Assembly (NCBI RefSeq): GCF_040518285.1
Contig: NZ_CP155449.1
Location: 1,364,001-1,428,000 of the forward strand
From: Knoellia sp. S7-12
GTDB lineage: Bacteria > Actinomycetota > Actinomycetes > Actinomycetales > Dermatophilaceae
Reading direction: 5' to 3'
DNA: 64,000 nt
Positions within the stretch are counted from its first letter, which is position 1, and the number at the start of each line of letters is the position of its first letter. Shown here piece after piece: positions 44,413 to 53,187 of the stretch. The position numbers were made by a program, and so were the translations under genes. The notes under the pieces were generated by a model. The model was not told the origin of the DNA and made no database searches. It was given only the letters and a program-made list of their open reading frames with translations.

Positions 44413-46347
44413 TCAGTGGCAGCTGGGCGGCGCTGACCCTCCTTCGGCTCCCGCGGCCTTGTGACTCTGCGAAGCCCTCTCGGTCGGCGCCACGTCGATC
44501 GACGGGTTGCGGTCGAAGAAGCCAAAAGGCTTGAGCCAGAACGCCACCGTGTCCGCGGGCATGATCGGCCAGTCTTCGACCCGGGTGATGTGGTGGATCC
44601 CCATGACGTACCAGAGCACGATGTCGGTGTTCTCGAGCGGCTCGTCGTCGGCGATCCAGCGACTCATGCCGGTGTCCTCGCGGGACTGCGTCGGGTAGTC
44701 CCCGGCCGGCCACCGCTCCCGCTCATGGTTCTTGGTCACCCAGAGCGTGTGCCCCAGCACCGGCGCCCGTCGGAACTGCGGAGTATCCGGATCCATGAGT
44801 GCCGGGATCGACGCGCTCGGAACCAGCTTGTATGCCGGATTCGTCCCGTGCGCGTTGGTCCGGTTCGGGTTGACCACCTTCCAGGCCCGCTGTCGCTGCC
44901 AGTCGAAGTCGCGACCGGCCTCGGCCTCGGAACGCACCGGGGTGGACCGGGTGACGAGCGCCAGACCGTGCGGGTTGTCGGGCGAGACCGGCACGACCTC
45001 CGCGTCCACCTCGTGCACGGTGTTCTCCTCGCCGTCGACGTCCAGGTCGAGTCGCGCGACGATGAAGTGCTGGTGGAAGGGCGCATAAGTCTGCTTGTCC
45101 ACGACGGTCCCGGTTGCCGGGGCGGGGGAGCCCTCGGCGAAGGGCGTGGTCACCATCAGGCCCGTCGCGCGGACCTCGCACTCGATGTTGCCGTCCTGAT
45201 GGAAGCGCCAATAGACGATGTACTCGTAGTTGGCCACCGTCGCGTGGAACGAGACGACGAGTCGCCGCATGCGGCGCACCTCGGCCCCGGTGGTGCCGTC
45301 GACGTGCTTCCACAGCACGGCGTTGTCCTCCTCGTGGATGCAGATCGCGTTGGGGATCTCGTAGGGCTCGCCCCGGCTGTCGTGCAACGTCGCGTCGAGG
45401 TAGCGGATCTCGCCGAGGCAGTCGCAGCCCAGCTCGAGCGAGGTCGTCATGAACCCCAGACCCCACTCGCCGATGTCGTAGGCCGTGCGACGGTAGTGCT
45501 CGAAGCTCGGGTCGCGGTAGGGCACGATCATCTCCGCGAACGACATCCGGTGCGCGATCGGCCGCCCGTCGTAGCCGACCTGCTGCAGGACGAGGCCCTC
45601 CCGGTAGGTGAAGCCAACCCGCAGCTTCCAGTTCTGCCAAGACAGCTCGTTGCCGTCGAGGGAGAACGACACGCCCTCGGGCTGGGTGATGTGCAACGGG
45701 GTCAGGTCCGAGCGCAGCTCACCACCACGAACGGAAGGCGCGTACTCACCGTCGACACGCGGCATACCCGGATTGGGTCCTTCGTCGATCTCGAGAAGCT
45801 CACCGGAATTCATGTCGACGATGAGTTTGAGACCGGGCACGGGGTGCGCATAAGGGTTGCCCTCAGGGGTTTCTCGCAGCCACAGGTCGCACCAGCCGAG
45901 GCGACGGTCGCGCCACTTCTCGGGCATCAGCTCGTAGCCATAAGTCCAGGCATCCACCAGCAGCAGGCTGAGGTCGGTGATACCGCGCTTCGCCAGGGCG
46001 GCGATGACATCGGGGTGCGCGCGCATGAGGACGTCGATCTCGTGCCACTCATCAACCGTGAAGTTCGGAGTCACCCCGGGCACATGGGTCCACGACACGA
46101 CCCGGTCACCGGTCAGGTCGACGACGGCCTCATAGGCCTGGTTGTCGTCACGGTTCCAGGCGACCGCGTATGCCGTCCGCTCGATGGGGGTGCCCGGCTT
46201 CCAGTTCCGTAGGGCCTCCTTGGTCGGCTCCGCCAGCTCGATCCCGGCAAACCGCCACCGTTCGTCGACCCCCTGATCCCGGCGAAGGATCGCGGCAGTG
46301 GCAGAGAACTCCTGGGCCGCCATCGGATCGAGCGGGTGAAGGGCCAT
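44413..46347 (-). CDS. Copper/TPQ primary-amine oxidase
   Basis: A 644-residue enzyme oxidising primary amines to aldehydes with release of NH3 and H2O2. It starts at ATG 46347, with TGGAGC just upstream. The catalytic base is in RRTAYDIGEWGLGFM (Asp). The Tyr that becomes topaquinone is Tyr374 in TVANYEYIVYW (T-x-x-N-Y-E-Y). Copper ligands are HQHF and a third His in VMGIHHITRVEDWPIMP. No signal peptide is seen, so it is probably cytoplasmic, like Arthrobacter phenylethylamine and histamine oxidases. It is divergent from the aldehyde dehydrogenase gene, which would consume its aldehyde product. Confidence 0.94.
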   Translation of the reverse strand: MALHPLDPMAAQEFSATAAILRRDQGVDERWRFAGIELAEPTKEALRNWKPGTPIERTAYAVAWNRDDNQAYEAVVDLTGDRVVSWTHVPGVTPNFTVDEWHEIDVLMRAHPDVIAALAKRGITDLSLLLVDAWTYGYELMPEKWRDRRLGWCDLWLRETPEGNPYAHPVPGLKLIVDMNSGELLEIDEGPNPGMPRVDGEYAPSVRGGELRSDLTPLHITQPEGVSFSLDGNELSWQNWKLRVGFTYREGLVLQQVGYDGRPIAHRMSFAEMIVPYRDPSFEHYRRTAYDIGEWGLGFMTTSLELGCDCLGEIRYLDATLHDSRGEPYEIPNAICIHEEDNAVLWKHVDGTTGAEVRRMRRLVVSFHATVANYEYIVYWRFHQDGNIECEVRATGLMVTTPFAEGSPAPATGTVVDKQTYAPFHQHFIVARLDLDVDGEENTVHEVDAEVVPVSPDNPHGLALVTRSTPVRSEAEAGRDFDWQRQRAWKVVNPNRTNAHGTNPAYKLVPSASIPALMDPDTPQFRRAPVLGHTLWVTKNHERERWPAGDYPTQSREDTGMSRWIADDEPLENTDIVLWYVMGIHHITRVEDWPIMPADTVAFWLKPFGFFDRNPSIDVAPTERASQSHKAAGAEGGSAPPSCH

Positions 46348-46443
46348 TTCTGCTCCATTGCCTCGTCGCCGGTGTCGGTTCGGCCTAGCCTGATCGCACG
46401 AGGGCCTTGGCGCAATCCGTTTGGCGAAACTGGGAGTCAGCAC

Positions 46444-47889
46444 ATGTCCGAAAAGAAGGTTCTGCACAACATCATCAACGGCGAGGCCCAGACCTCCGCC
46501 TCCGGCGCGATGATGGACATCATCAACCCCGCGACGGGGGAGGTGTATGCGACCGCGCCGCACTCCGACGAGCATGACGTCGACCTGGCCTGCACCGCCG
46601 CTGGCAAGGCCTTCGAGAAGTGGCGCTGGACCACCCCGAACGAGCGCCAGCAGGCACTGCTCAAGTTTGCTGATGTCGTCGAGGCGAACGCCGAGGAGCT
46701 CGTCGCAATCGAGTCCGAGAACACCGGCAAGCCGTTCTCCGTGACGATGTCCGAAGAGATTCCCCCGATGATCGACCAGATCAGGTTCTTCGCCGGCGCG
46801 GCCCGAGTTCTCGAGGGCCGATCCTCGGGCGAATACATGCGCGGCTTCACCTCCTCCGTCCGCCGCGAGCCCATCGGCCCCGTGGCCCAGGTCGCGCCGT
46901 GGAACTACCCGATGATGATGGCGGTCTGGAAGTTCGCTCCCGCTCTCGCGGCCGGGTGCACCGTCGTCCTCAAACCGTCCGACACGACGCCGGCGTCGTC
47001 GGTGTGGATGTTCGAGAAGATGCAGGACATCTTCCCGCCGGGAGTGTGCAACCTCGTGACCGGCGACCGCGACACCGGAGCCGCGCTGACCCGCCACAAG
47101 GTGCCGCAGCTGGTGTCCATCACCGGTTCCACGCGCGCCGGGATGGCCGTTGCGACAGCCGCCGCAGCCGACCTCAAGAAGGCACACCTCGAACTCGGCG
47201 GCAAGGCGCCGGTCGTGGTGTTCGACGACGTCGACATCAAGGCAGCCGTCGAGGGCATCTCCGTGGCGGGCCTGTTCAACGGCGGCCAGGACTGCACTGC
47301 GGCCACCCGGGTCATCGTGCAGGCAGGCATCTATGACGAGTTCACGGCGGCGCTCTCAGCGGCTGCGGCGGACACGAAGACCGGCTACGACGCCTCCGAC
47401 GACGACATCCTCTATGGGCCGATCAACAACGAGAACCAGCTTGCCCACATCTCCGGCCTGGTCGAGCGGACACCCTCGCACGCTCGTGTCGCCACCGGTG
47501 GCCAACGACTCGACCGCCCCGGCTACTTCTATGCGCCGACGGTCATCGCGGACCTCCGCCAGGACGACGAGCTCGTGCAGACCGAGGTGTTCGGGCCAGT
47601 GATGACGGTGCAGAAGTTCCGCACCGAGGACGAGGCCGTGCAGATGGCCAACGACTCGATCTACGGTCTGTCCTCCTCGGTGTGGACCAAGGACGCCAGC
47701 ACGGCGGCGCGGATGGCGGCCCGCCTCGACTTCGGGTGCGTGTGGATCAACACCCACATCCCGCTGCTGGCCGAGATGCCGCACGGCGGCTTCAAGCACT
47801 CCGGCTACGGCAAGGACCTGTCGGTCTACGGGTTCGAGGACTACACCCGGATCAAGCACGTGATGCAGTACCACGGCTTCGAAGGCTGA
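46444..47889 (+). CDS. Gamma-aminobutyraldehyde dehydrogenase-like aldehyde dehydrogenase
   Basis: A 481-residue NAD-dependent aldehyde dehydrogenase starting at ATG 46444, with GGGAG upstream. Active-site residues are Cys284 (NGGQDCTAATR) and Glu250 (HLELGGKAPVVVF). The cofactor-binding region has QVAPWNYPMMMAVWKFAPAL and ITGSTRAGMAVATAA, and NTHIPLLAEMPHGGFKHSG closes the substrate tunnel. The pattern around EMPHGGFKHSGYGKDLS resembles PatD/PuuC-type enzymes that oxidise 4-aminobutanal to GABA. Neighbouring amine oxidases and gabT fit that role. Confidence 0.88.
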   Translation: MSEKKVLHNIINGEAQTSASGAMMDIINPATGEVYATAPHSDEHDVDLACTAAGKAFEKWRWTTPNERQQALLKFADVVEANAEELVAIESENTGKPFSVTMSEEIPPMIDQIRFFAGAARVLEGRSSGEYMRGFTSSVRREPIGPVAQVAPWNYPMMMAVWKFAPALAAGCTVVLKPSDTTPASSVWMFEKMQDIFPPGVCNLVTGDRDTGAALTRHKVPQLVSITGSTRAGMAVATAAAADLKKAHLELGGKAPVVVFDDVDIKAAVEGISVAGLFNGGQDCTAATRVIVQAGIYDEFTAALSAAAADTKTGYDASDDDILYGPINNENQLAHISGLVERTPSHARVATGGQRLDRPGYFYAPTVIADLRQDDELVQTEVFGPVMTVQKFRTEDEAVQMANDSIYGLSSSVWTKDASTAARMAARLDFGCVWINTHIPLLAEMPHGGFKHSGYGKDLSVYGFEDYTRIKHVMQYHGFEG

Positions 47890-47900
47890 GCGAAGGGGCA

Positions 47901-47933
47901 GCGGCGCCGCTCCCACGAAGGGGGCGGCGCCGC
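47901..47933. terminator. Bidirectional hairpin between the aldehyde dehydrogenase and APC permease genes
   Basis: GCGGCGCCGCTCCC (47901-47914) pairs with GGGGCGGCGCCGC (47921-47933), with one bulged base, around ACGAAG. A CGGCATAC copy overlaps its right edge. It lies between convergent stops at 47889 and 47960. Confidence 0.7.
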
Positions 47934-47959
47934 GGCATACCGACATGGTTTGCGTTGAT

Positions 47960-49513
47960 TCAGTCCGGCGCCTTGACCGGTGTGTCCACGTGGAGCGTCT
48001 CGCCGTTGAAGAACGGCTTCTGCTCCTCGCGCCGGGACAGGATGAACATGATCGGCAGACCGAGCAGGATCGTGCCCATCCCGAAGAGGAAGACGCTGCC
48101 GATCTCCCAGCCCAGGCCCGGCACCGTCCAGGCGCCGAGGTAGCCGTAGTCGGCCGAGAGCATGTCGAACGCGCTCTTGAAGAAGGCGAAGGTGAGGATC
48201 AACGCACCGAGGAGCGGCAGGACACCCTTGACCCAGAGGTCCTTCCCGCCGCGGGCGATGTCCTTGCGGAAGTACCAGACGCACGCGTAGGCCGTGATGC
48301 CGTAGTAGAAGGCGATCATCAGGCCGATGGCCAGCAGCACGTCGCCATAGACGTTGTCGCCCATCAGGCTCAGCGCCACATAGATCGCCGTCGCGAGACC
48401 ACCGATGAACAGGGTGGAGTAGGTCGGGGTGAGGTAGCGCGGGTGGGTGTTGGCGAACCTCGTGAGGATCGCCCGGTAAACACCCATCGCGAGCGTCCCG
48501 CGTGCGGCCGGCAAGATCGTCGTCTGCGTCGAGGCCACCGCCGAGACGAGCACGGCGAGCAGCACGACCCAGTCCCAGCTGCCGAGGGCCTGCTCGCCGA
48601 TGACGCTGAAGACGTCGTCGGCGTTCTCCTCGTTGCTCAGGCCGATACCACTGTCACCGACACCGGCATACGAGACCGATGCGACGGTGGTCAGCAGGTA
48701 GGTCGCGAGCAGGATCAGGGTGGCGGCGACGGCAGCGCGGCCGGGGGTGCTCTCCTTGTCCTTGGTCTCCTCGTTGAGCGAAAGGATCGTGTCCCAGCCC
48801 CAATAGATGAAGATCATGAGGATCATGCCCTCGGTGAGTGAGCCCCAGCCACCACCGCCCTCCTGGAAGAAGGCCATTGGGTTGAACCACGAGGCCGAGA
48901 TGTCGATCGACGTGTCGGGGCGGTCTGCACCGAACACCGCCCAGAACAACGCGCCGACCAGCACTGCCAGCGCGATGTATTGGATCGCGACCAGCACGTT
49001 CTGCAGCCAGTGGGCGATCTCGATGCCGCGATAGGAGACGTAGGTCATCGTGGCGATGAAGGCCACGCCGAGCACCGTCACCGCAACCCTGTTCTCGGCG
49101 AGGTCGTCGGCCCCGAAAAGATAGAACGAGTACTGCGCCGCCACCTGCGCGAGGTTGGCCAGTACGATGATCCCGGCCATGGCCAGCACCCAGCCGCTGA
49201 ACCAGCCGGTGCGCGGACCGAAGGCCTTGGTGACCCAGGTGAACGTCGTGCCGCAGTCCGGCACTGCGCGGTTGAGCTCGCGATAGGCGTAGGCCGTGAG
49301 CAGCATCGGGATGAAGCCGAGGATGACTGCGACCGGAGCGAGCACACCGGTCTCGATGACGACGTAGCCGAGCGTGGCGGCCAGGCTGTAGGCCGGTGCC
49401 ACCGATGCCAGCCCGATCGCCAGCGTCCCCGTGAACGAGAGCGAGCCCTCGCTGAGGCCCTTGTGCGCCTGGATGTCACCGCTGCCGGGTGCGTTCTTGG
49501 TGGATGCGGACAC
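47960..49513 (-). CDS. APC-superfamily amino acid/polyamine permease
   Basis: A 517-residue permease starting at GTG 49513. Around 12 hydrophobic helices are seen, beginning SFTGTLAIGLASVAPAYSLA with the unwound G-x-x-x-x-A-P-A-Y substrate-site motif of APC transporters. PDCGTTFTWVTKAFGPRTGW is the next conserved block (helix 3 region). Others include EGMILMIFIYWGWDTILSLN and VSAVASTQTTILPAARGTLA. The hydrophilic C-terminus ends FNGETLHVDTPVKAPD. In context it probably imports an amine or polyamine for the flanking oxidases. It is divergent from the FAD oxidoreductase at 49649 across 135 bases. Confidence 0.9.
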   Translation of the reverse strand: MSASTKNAPGSGDIQAHKGLSEGSLSFTGTLAIGLASVAPAYSLAATLGYVVIETGVLAPVAVILGFIPMLLTAYAYRELNRAVPDCGTTFTWVTKAFGPRTGWFSGWVLAMAGIIVLANLAQVAAQYSFYLFGADDLAENRVAVTVLGVAFIATMTYVSYRGIEIAHWLQNVLVAIQYIALAVLVGALFWAVFGADRPDTSIDISASWFNPMAFFQEGGGGWGSLTEGMILMIFIYWGWDTILSLNEETKDKESTPGRAAVAATLILLATYLLTTVASVSYAGVGDSGIGLSNEENADDVFSVIGEQALGSWDWVVLLAVLVSAVASTQTTILPAARGTLAMGVYRAILTRFANTHPRYLTPTYSTLFIGGLATAIYVALSLMGDNVYGDVLLAIGLMIAFYYGITAYACVWYFRKDIARGGKDLWVKGVLPLLGALILTFAFFKSAFDMLSADYGYLGAWTVPGLGWEIGSVFLFGMGTILLGLPIMFILSRREEQKPFFNGETLHVDTPVKAPD

Positions 49514-49648
49514 GTCGACCTGCCCTTCAGTCTGGGCGGCGCTGTCCGCCAGTGGACGCACTGTATGCCCGCTCAGGGGCCCCGGTGGGGCGCTTTGCGG
49601 AATCACGTTTCCCGCTCTCTCGCGTGCCGGGGCTGCAACGATGTGGCG

Positions 49649-51052
49649 ATGGTGCCCGATGTCGCCGCCTCCCTCGCTCACGCCGAGCCCGAGGTGTTCT
49701 GGTTGGCCGACCCCGCGTCGCCACGTCCCGAGCCCGCGCTGGTCAGCGACACCACGGCTGACCTCGTTGTGGTCGGTGGTGGGTACACCGGCCTGTGGGC
49801 TGCCCTGCAGGCCAAGGAGGACAACCCTGCTCGCGATGTCGTCCTCCTCGAGGGCCACACCATCGGGTGGGCCGCCTCAGGTCGCAACGGGGGCTTCTGC
49901 GCTGCCAGCCTCACCCACGGCGAGGCCAACGCGCTGGACCGCTTCGGCGACGAGTTCGACACCCTGCAGGCGATGGGCCGGGCCAACCTCGACGGGATCG
50001 AGGACACGCTCGTCCGGCACGGGATCGACGCCGAGTTCGAGCGCACCGGCGAGCTCGACTTCGCCGTCGAGCCGTGGCAGGTCGACGATCTGCGTGAGCT
50101 CGTCGAGACGGTCAACCGCCACGGCGGCTCGATGGCCTTCCTGGATCAGGACAAGGCGCGGGCTCACGTGGACTCGCCGACCTACCTCGCGGCGATGCAC
50201 GACCCCGACGGTGTCGCGATGGTTCACCCGGCCAAGCTTGCCTGGGGGCTGCGACGGGCGTGCCTCGACCTCGGCGTGCGCATCCATGAACACACCCGCG
50301 TGACCGCCCTCGACAACGACGGGCCGGGGGTGCGGGTGCGGACCGACCACGGCAGCGTCCGTGCGGCCAAGGCGGTGCTCGGCACCAACGTCTTCAGCGG
50401 CCAGCTCCTGCGCCGGCTGGACCACTACGTCATCCCGGTCTACGACTACACGCTCGTCACCGAACCGCTGAGCCCCGACCAGCTCGCCTCGATCGGCTGG
50501 CAGGGCCGCCACGGTCTGGCCGACAGCGCCAACCAGTTCCACTACTACCGGCTGACCGCCGACAACCGCATCCTCTGGGGCGGCTACGACGCGGTCTACC
50601 ACTACGGGTCCAAGGTGCGCGCCGAGTACGACCACCGTCCACAGACGTACGCCCTTCTGGCACAACAGTTCTTCACCACCTTCCCGCAGTTGCGCGGTCT
50701 TGGATTCACCCACCGGTGGGGAGGGGCCATCGACACGTGCAGCCGGTTCACCGCCTTCTGGGGGCGGGCTCACGGTGGCCGGGTCGCCTATGTCGCGGGC
50801 TACACCGGACTCGGTGTCGGCGCCAGCCGGTTCGGGGCTCGCGTCATGCTCGACCTCGTTGACGGCCTCGACAACGAACGCACCCGGCTCCAGATCGTCC
50901 GGAACAAGCCGCTGCCCTTCCCTCCCGAGCCCGCGCGGTGGGCCGCGATCAAGGCCACGACGTGGTCGATCCAGCAAGCAGACCGCAACGAGGGTCGGCG
51001 GAACCTGTGGCTGCGAACCCTCGACAAGGTCGGGCTCGGCTTCGAGTCCTGA
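49649..51052 (+). CDS. DadA/PuuB-type FAD-dependent amine oxidoreductase
   Basis: A 467-residue flavoprotein of the DAO family, starting at ATG 49649. The FAD-binding Rossmann motif is DLVVVGGGYTGLWAALQAKE near residues 39-58, followed by LLEGHTIGWAASGRNGGFCA, the conserved S-G-R-N-G-G block. The C-terminal flavin-contacting part has THRWGGAIDTCSRFTAFWGR and VAGYTGLGVGASRFGARVML. Similarity in order is closest to gamma-glutamylputrescine oxidases and related D-amino-acid dehydrogenase-like enzymes. It is followed 50 bases later by a monoamine-oxidase-type gene and is divergent from the APC permease. Confidence 0.85.
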   Translation: MVPDVAASLAHAEPEVFWLADPASPRPEPALVSDTTADLVVVGGGYTGLWAALQAKEDNPARDVVLLEGHTIGWAASGRNGGFCAASLTHGEANALDRFGDEFDTLQAMGRANLDGIEDTLVRHGIDAEFERTGELDFAVEPWQVDDLRELVETVNRHGGSMAFLDQDKARAHVDSPTYLAAMHDPDGVAMVHPAKLAWGLRRACLDLGVRIHEHTRVTALDNDGPGVRVRTDHGSVRAAKAVLGTNVFSGQLLRRLDHYVIPVYDYTLVTEPLSPDQLASIGWQGRHGLADSANQFHYYRLTADNRILWGGYDAVYHYGSKVRAEYDHRPQTYALLAQQFFTTFPQLRGLGFTHRWGGAIDTCSRFTAFWGRAHGGRVAYVAGYTGLGVGASRFGARVMLDLVDGLDNERTRLQIVRNKPLPFPPEPARWAAIKATTWSIQQADRNEGRRNLWLRTLDKVGLGFES

Positions 51053-51102
51053 CAGATCGACCCTCCACTCCCAGAACCGTCGACACCAACGAAGGGCACC
51101 AC

Positions 51103-52479
51103 ATGCCAGGGGCACCGTCTTCCTACGAAGCGGACGTGATCATCGTCGGCGCCGGGCTCTCCGGCCTCGTCGCTGCCCGCGAGGTGATGCGTGCCGGGCG
51201 CGAGCCGCTGGTCCTCGAGGCCAGCGACCGGGTCGGAGGGCGGATTCTCACCGAAGAGCCCCTCCCCGGAGTGTTCCTCGAGTTGGGCGCGCAGTGGATC
51301 GGTGACACCCACCACCAGATGGCGGCTCTGGCCAACGAACTCGGCATCGGCCTCTATCCGCAGTTCGAGGAGGGCGAGACCTCCTACGAGTTCGGCGGAC
51401 GGGTGCTGCGGGGTGAGGCGTTCCACCGCGCGCACGCGCAGGACCTCGCCGAGGTGGATCGCGTGCTGCGCCAGCTCGACGCCATGGCGCAGACCGTGAC
51501 GGTCACCGAACCCTGGCTGGCGCCGAAGGCCGACGAGTGGGACCGGATCACGGTGGGTCATTGGTACGACGCCCAAGGGCTCTCGCCGACCGGGCGTTCG
51601 CTGCTGGAGATCTGCACCGTCGGCATCCTCGCCGTTCCCACCGTCGAGGTGTCCCTGCTCGGTCTGCTCGTCAACGTCGTGACCTGTGGTGTCACGGCCG
51701 ACCTGCTCTCGGAGTCCGAGGGTGGCGCGCAGACCCAGCGTTTCGTGGGCGGCACGGGACAGATTCCGCAGCGGCTGGCCGCCGAGCTGGGGGAGCGCGT
51801 GATGCTGAACAGCCCTGTCCTGACGATCGATCACGGCGCGGACTCGGTGACAGTGACCTGTCGCGGTGGCCTCATGGCGCGTGGGCGGCAGGTCGTCGTC
51901 GCGCTGGCACCGACACTGGCAGGCCGGATCATGTATGACCCGCCGCTGCCGGGAACGCGTGACCAACTCACCCAGCGGATGCCCCAGGCCTCGGCGCACA
52001 AGGCGTTCGCGATCTATGACGAACCGTTCTGGCGGGCGGACGGATTCAACGCCCAGCTCATCTCCGAGATCGGCCCGGCGCGCATGTCCAACGACTCGTG
52101 CATGCCGGAGGACACCGGCGGGCCCGGCATCATCCTCGCCTTTCTCGAGGGTGAGAACGCGCGCGTCGAGGGCCGCTGGCCCGCCGAGCAACGCCAGGAG
52201 GCATTGCGCGCCGAGCTGGCTCGACACTTCGGGCCCCGCGCGGCAGCGCCAGAACTCATCGTCGAAGGCGCGTGGGTCGACCGTGAGTGGACCCGAGGCT
52301 GTTACAACGCCAACCCGGGACCCTGCGGCTGGATCCACTTCGGCCACGCCCTCGCGACGCCGATCGGACCGATCAAGTGGGCAGCCACCGAGACCGCGAC
52401 CCGGTGGAGCGGCTACATGGAGGGCGCGGTCGACGCCGGACTGCGCGCTGCCGCGGAAGCTCTCGCCGACCTGCCCTGA
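51103..52479 (+). CDS. Flavin-containing amine oxidase (putrescine/monoamine oxidase type)
   Basis: A 458-residue enzyme starting at ATG 51103 behind GAAGGG. The FAD motif ADVIIVGAGLSGLVAAREVM is followed by EASDRVGGRILTE (the E-x-x-x-R-x-G-G-R motif), then LELGAQWIGDTHHQMAAL. Near the end lie WVDREWTRGCYNANPGPCGW and IKWAATETATRWSGYMEGAV, the flavin/substrate signature of monoamine and putrescine oxidases. The Cys in GPCGW is not the 8-alpha-cysteinyl position of mammalian MAO for certain. It would oxidise putrescine or another primary amine to the aldehyde used by the dehydrogenase at 46444. Confidence 0.9.
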   Translation: MPGAPSSYEADVIIVGAGLSGLVAAREVMRAGREPLVLEASDRVGGRILTEEPLPGVFLELGAQWIGDTHHQMAALANELGIGLYPQFEEGETSYEFGGRVLRGEAFHRAHAQDLAEVDRVLRQLDAMAQTVTVTEPWLAPKADEWDRITVGHWYDAQGLSPTGRSLLEICTVGILAVPTVEVSLLGLLVNVVTCGVTADLLSESEGGAQTQRFVGGTGQIPQRLAAELGERVMLNSPVLTIDHGADSVTVTCRGGLMARGRQVVVALAPTLAGRIMYDPPLPGTRDQLTQRMPQASAHKAFAIYDEPFWRADGFNAQLISEIGPARMSNDSCMPEDTGGPGIILAFLEGENARVEGRWPAEQRQEALRAELARHFGPRAAAPELIVEGAWVDREWTRGCYNANPGPCGWIHFGHALATPIGPIKWAATETATRWSGYMEGAVDAGLRAAAEALADLP

Positions 52480-52508
52480 CCAGCCGCTAGTTCCGGCGGG
52501 GGACCCGT

Positions 52509-53078
52509 ATGGTCCGGACGGGCCGCTTTCCGATGTTCCGCGGACGGCCAGCGAAGCGCAGGAGGACACTTCGCGACCAGGAGCTCGGTCGAAACTACGG
52601 CGACGTTCCCGTCGCCCCGGCGGTGCTTCGGAAGGGATTCGACACGCATCGCTTCACGTCGCGGCTCGGCGCCGCCATCGCCATGACCGCTGCCATCGGT
52701 CTGGCCACCGCCACCACGGCAGCCGCTCATGAGTGCTTCAACGCCAGCCGTTCCGACCAAGGCAACCTCAAGGCCGGCTCGAACTCTCAGGCATGGTTCA
52801 CCCTCGTGGTGGCCGACGCCATCGCCGGTGACGTCGAGGACGGATTCCTCACACCCGCACAGGGAGCGTGCGTCACGGCCGCCTATGCAGCAACGGGTGC
52901 GCCATCGTCGTTCACGATCAAGGTCATCGCCGGGAAGACGGTGTTGTCGGCGGTCCCAACAACATCGACGGCCATGGCATCGACCACGCGTTTGCGGCCT
53001 ACGGCGAAGAAATCGGCGGCTCCTACGCGGTATGTGGCGCCGGCGGGCCTGGCTGACCCCGGCCTGACCGCGGCCTGA
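52509..53078 (+). pseudogene. Frameshifted secreted protein of unknown function
   Basis: An N-terminal extension leads into a signal peptide (LGAAIAMTAAIGLATATTAA, cleavage before HECFN) and a mature part HECFNASRSDQGNLKAGSNS, then GFLTPAQGACVTAAYAATGA. After about 52930 the open frame turns into a Thr/Pro-rich run (TTSTAMASTTRLRPTAKKSA). The +1 frame instead gives VVGGPNNIDGHGIDHAFAAY and GEEIGGSYAVCGAGGPG, with a stop at 53056. The second reading looks like the genuine end, so one base is probably missing near 52935-52950, by mutation or sequencing error. The translation start is uncertain. Confidence 0.6.
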
Positions 53079-53090
53079 CAAGTGAGCTGG

Positions 53091-53131
53091 GCGGGCCATC
53101 GAGACCCCTCGTCGGTGGCCCGTCCTTTCTT
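53091..53131 (+). terminator. Terminator hairpin upstream of prfB
   Basis: GCGGGCCATCGA (53091-53102) pairs with TCGGTGGCCCGT (53112-53123), with wobbles, and is followed by the T-rich stretch CCTTTCTTGT. It separates the frameshifted secreted-protein gene from prfB and is one of few terminators here with a recognisable T-rich tail. Confidence 0.7.
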
Positions 53132-53172
53132 GTCCGGCAACCGCGCGCGGCGAGCCCACGGCATACGGGCAC

Positions 53173-53178
53173 GTAGTC
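53173..53178 (+). promoter_or_regulatory. Candidate -10 box of prfB (leaderless)
   Basis: TAGTCT lies 9 bases before the GTG start at 53188, with no Shine-Dalgarno sequence in between. This points to a leaderless prfB transcript. Confidence 0.5.
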
Positions 53179-53187
53179 TTGGTTCTC

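Noticed and set aside
41424..46429. Shared 12-mer CAATCCGTTTGG upstream of the CHRD-like gene and of the aldehyde dehydrogenase gene
   Set aside because: Repeated 12-mers are common by chance in 64 kb, and the flanks do not match.
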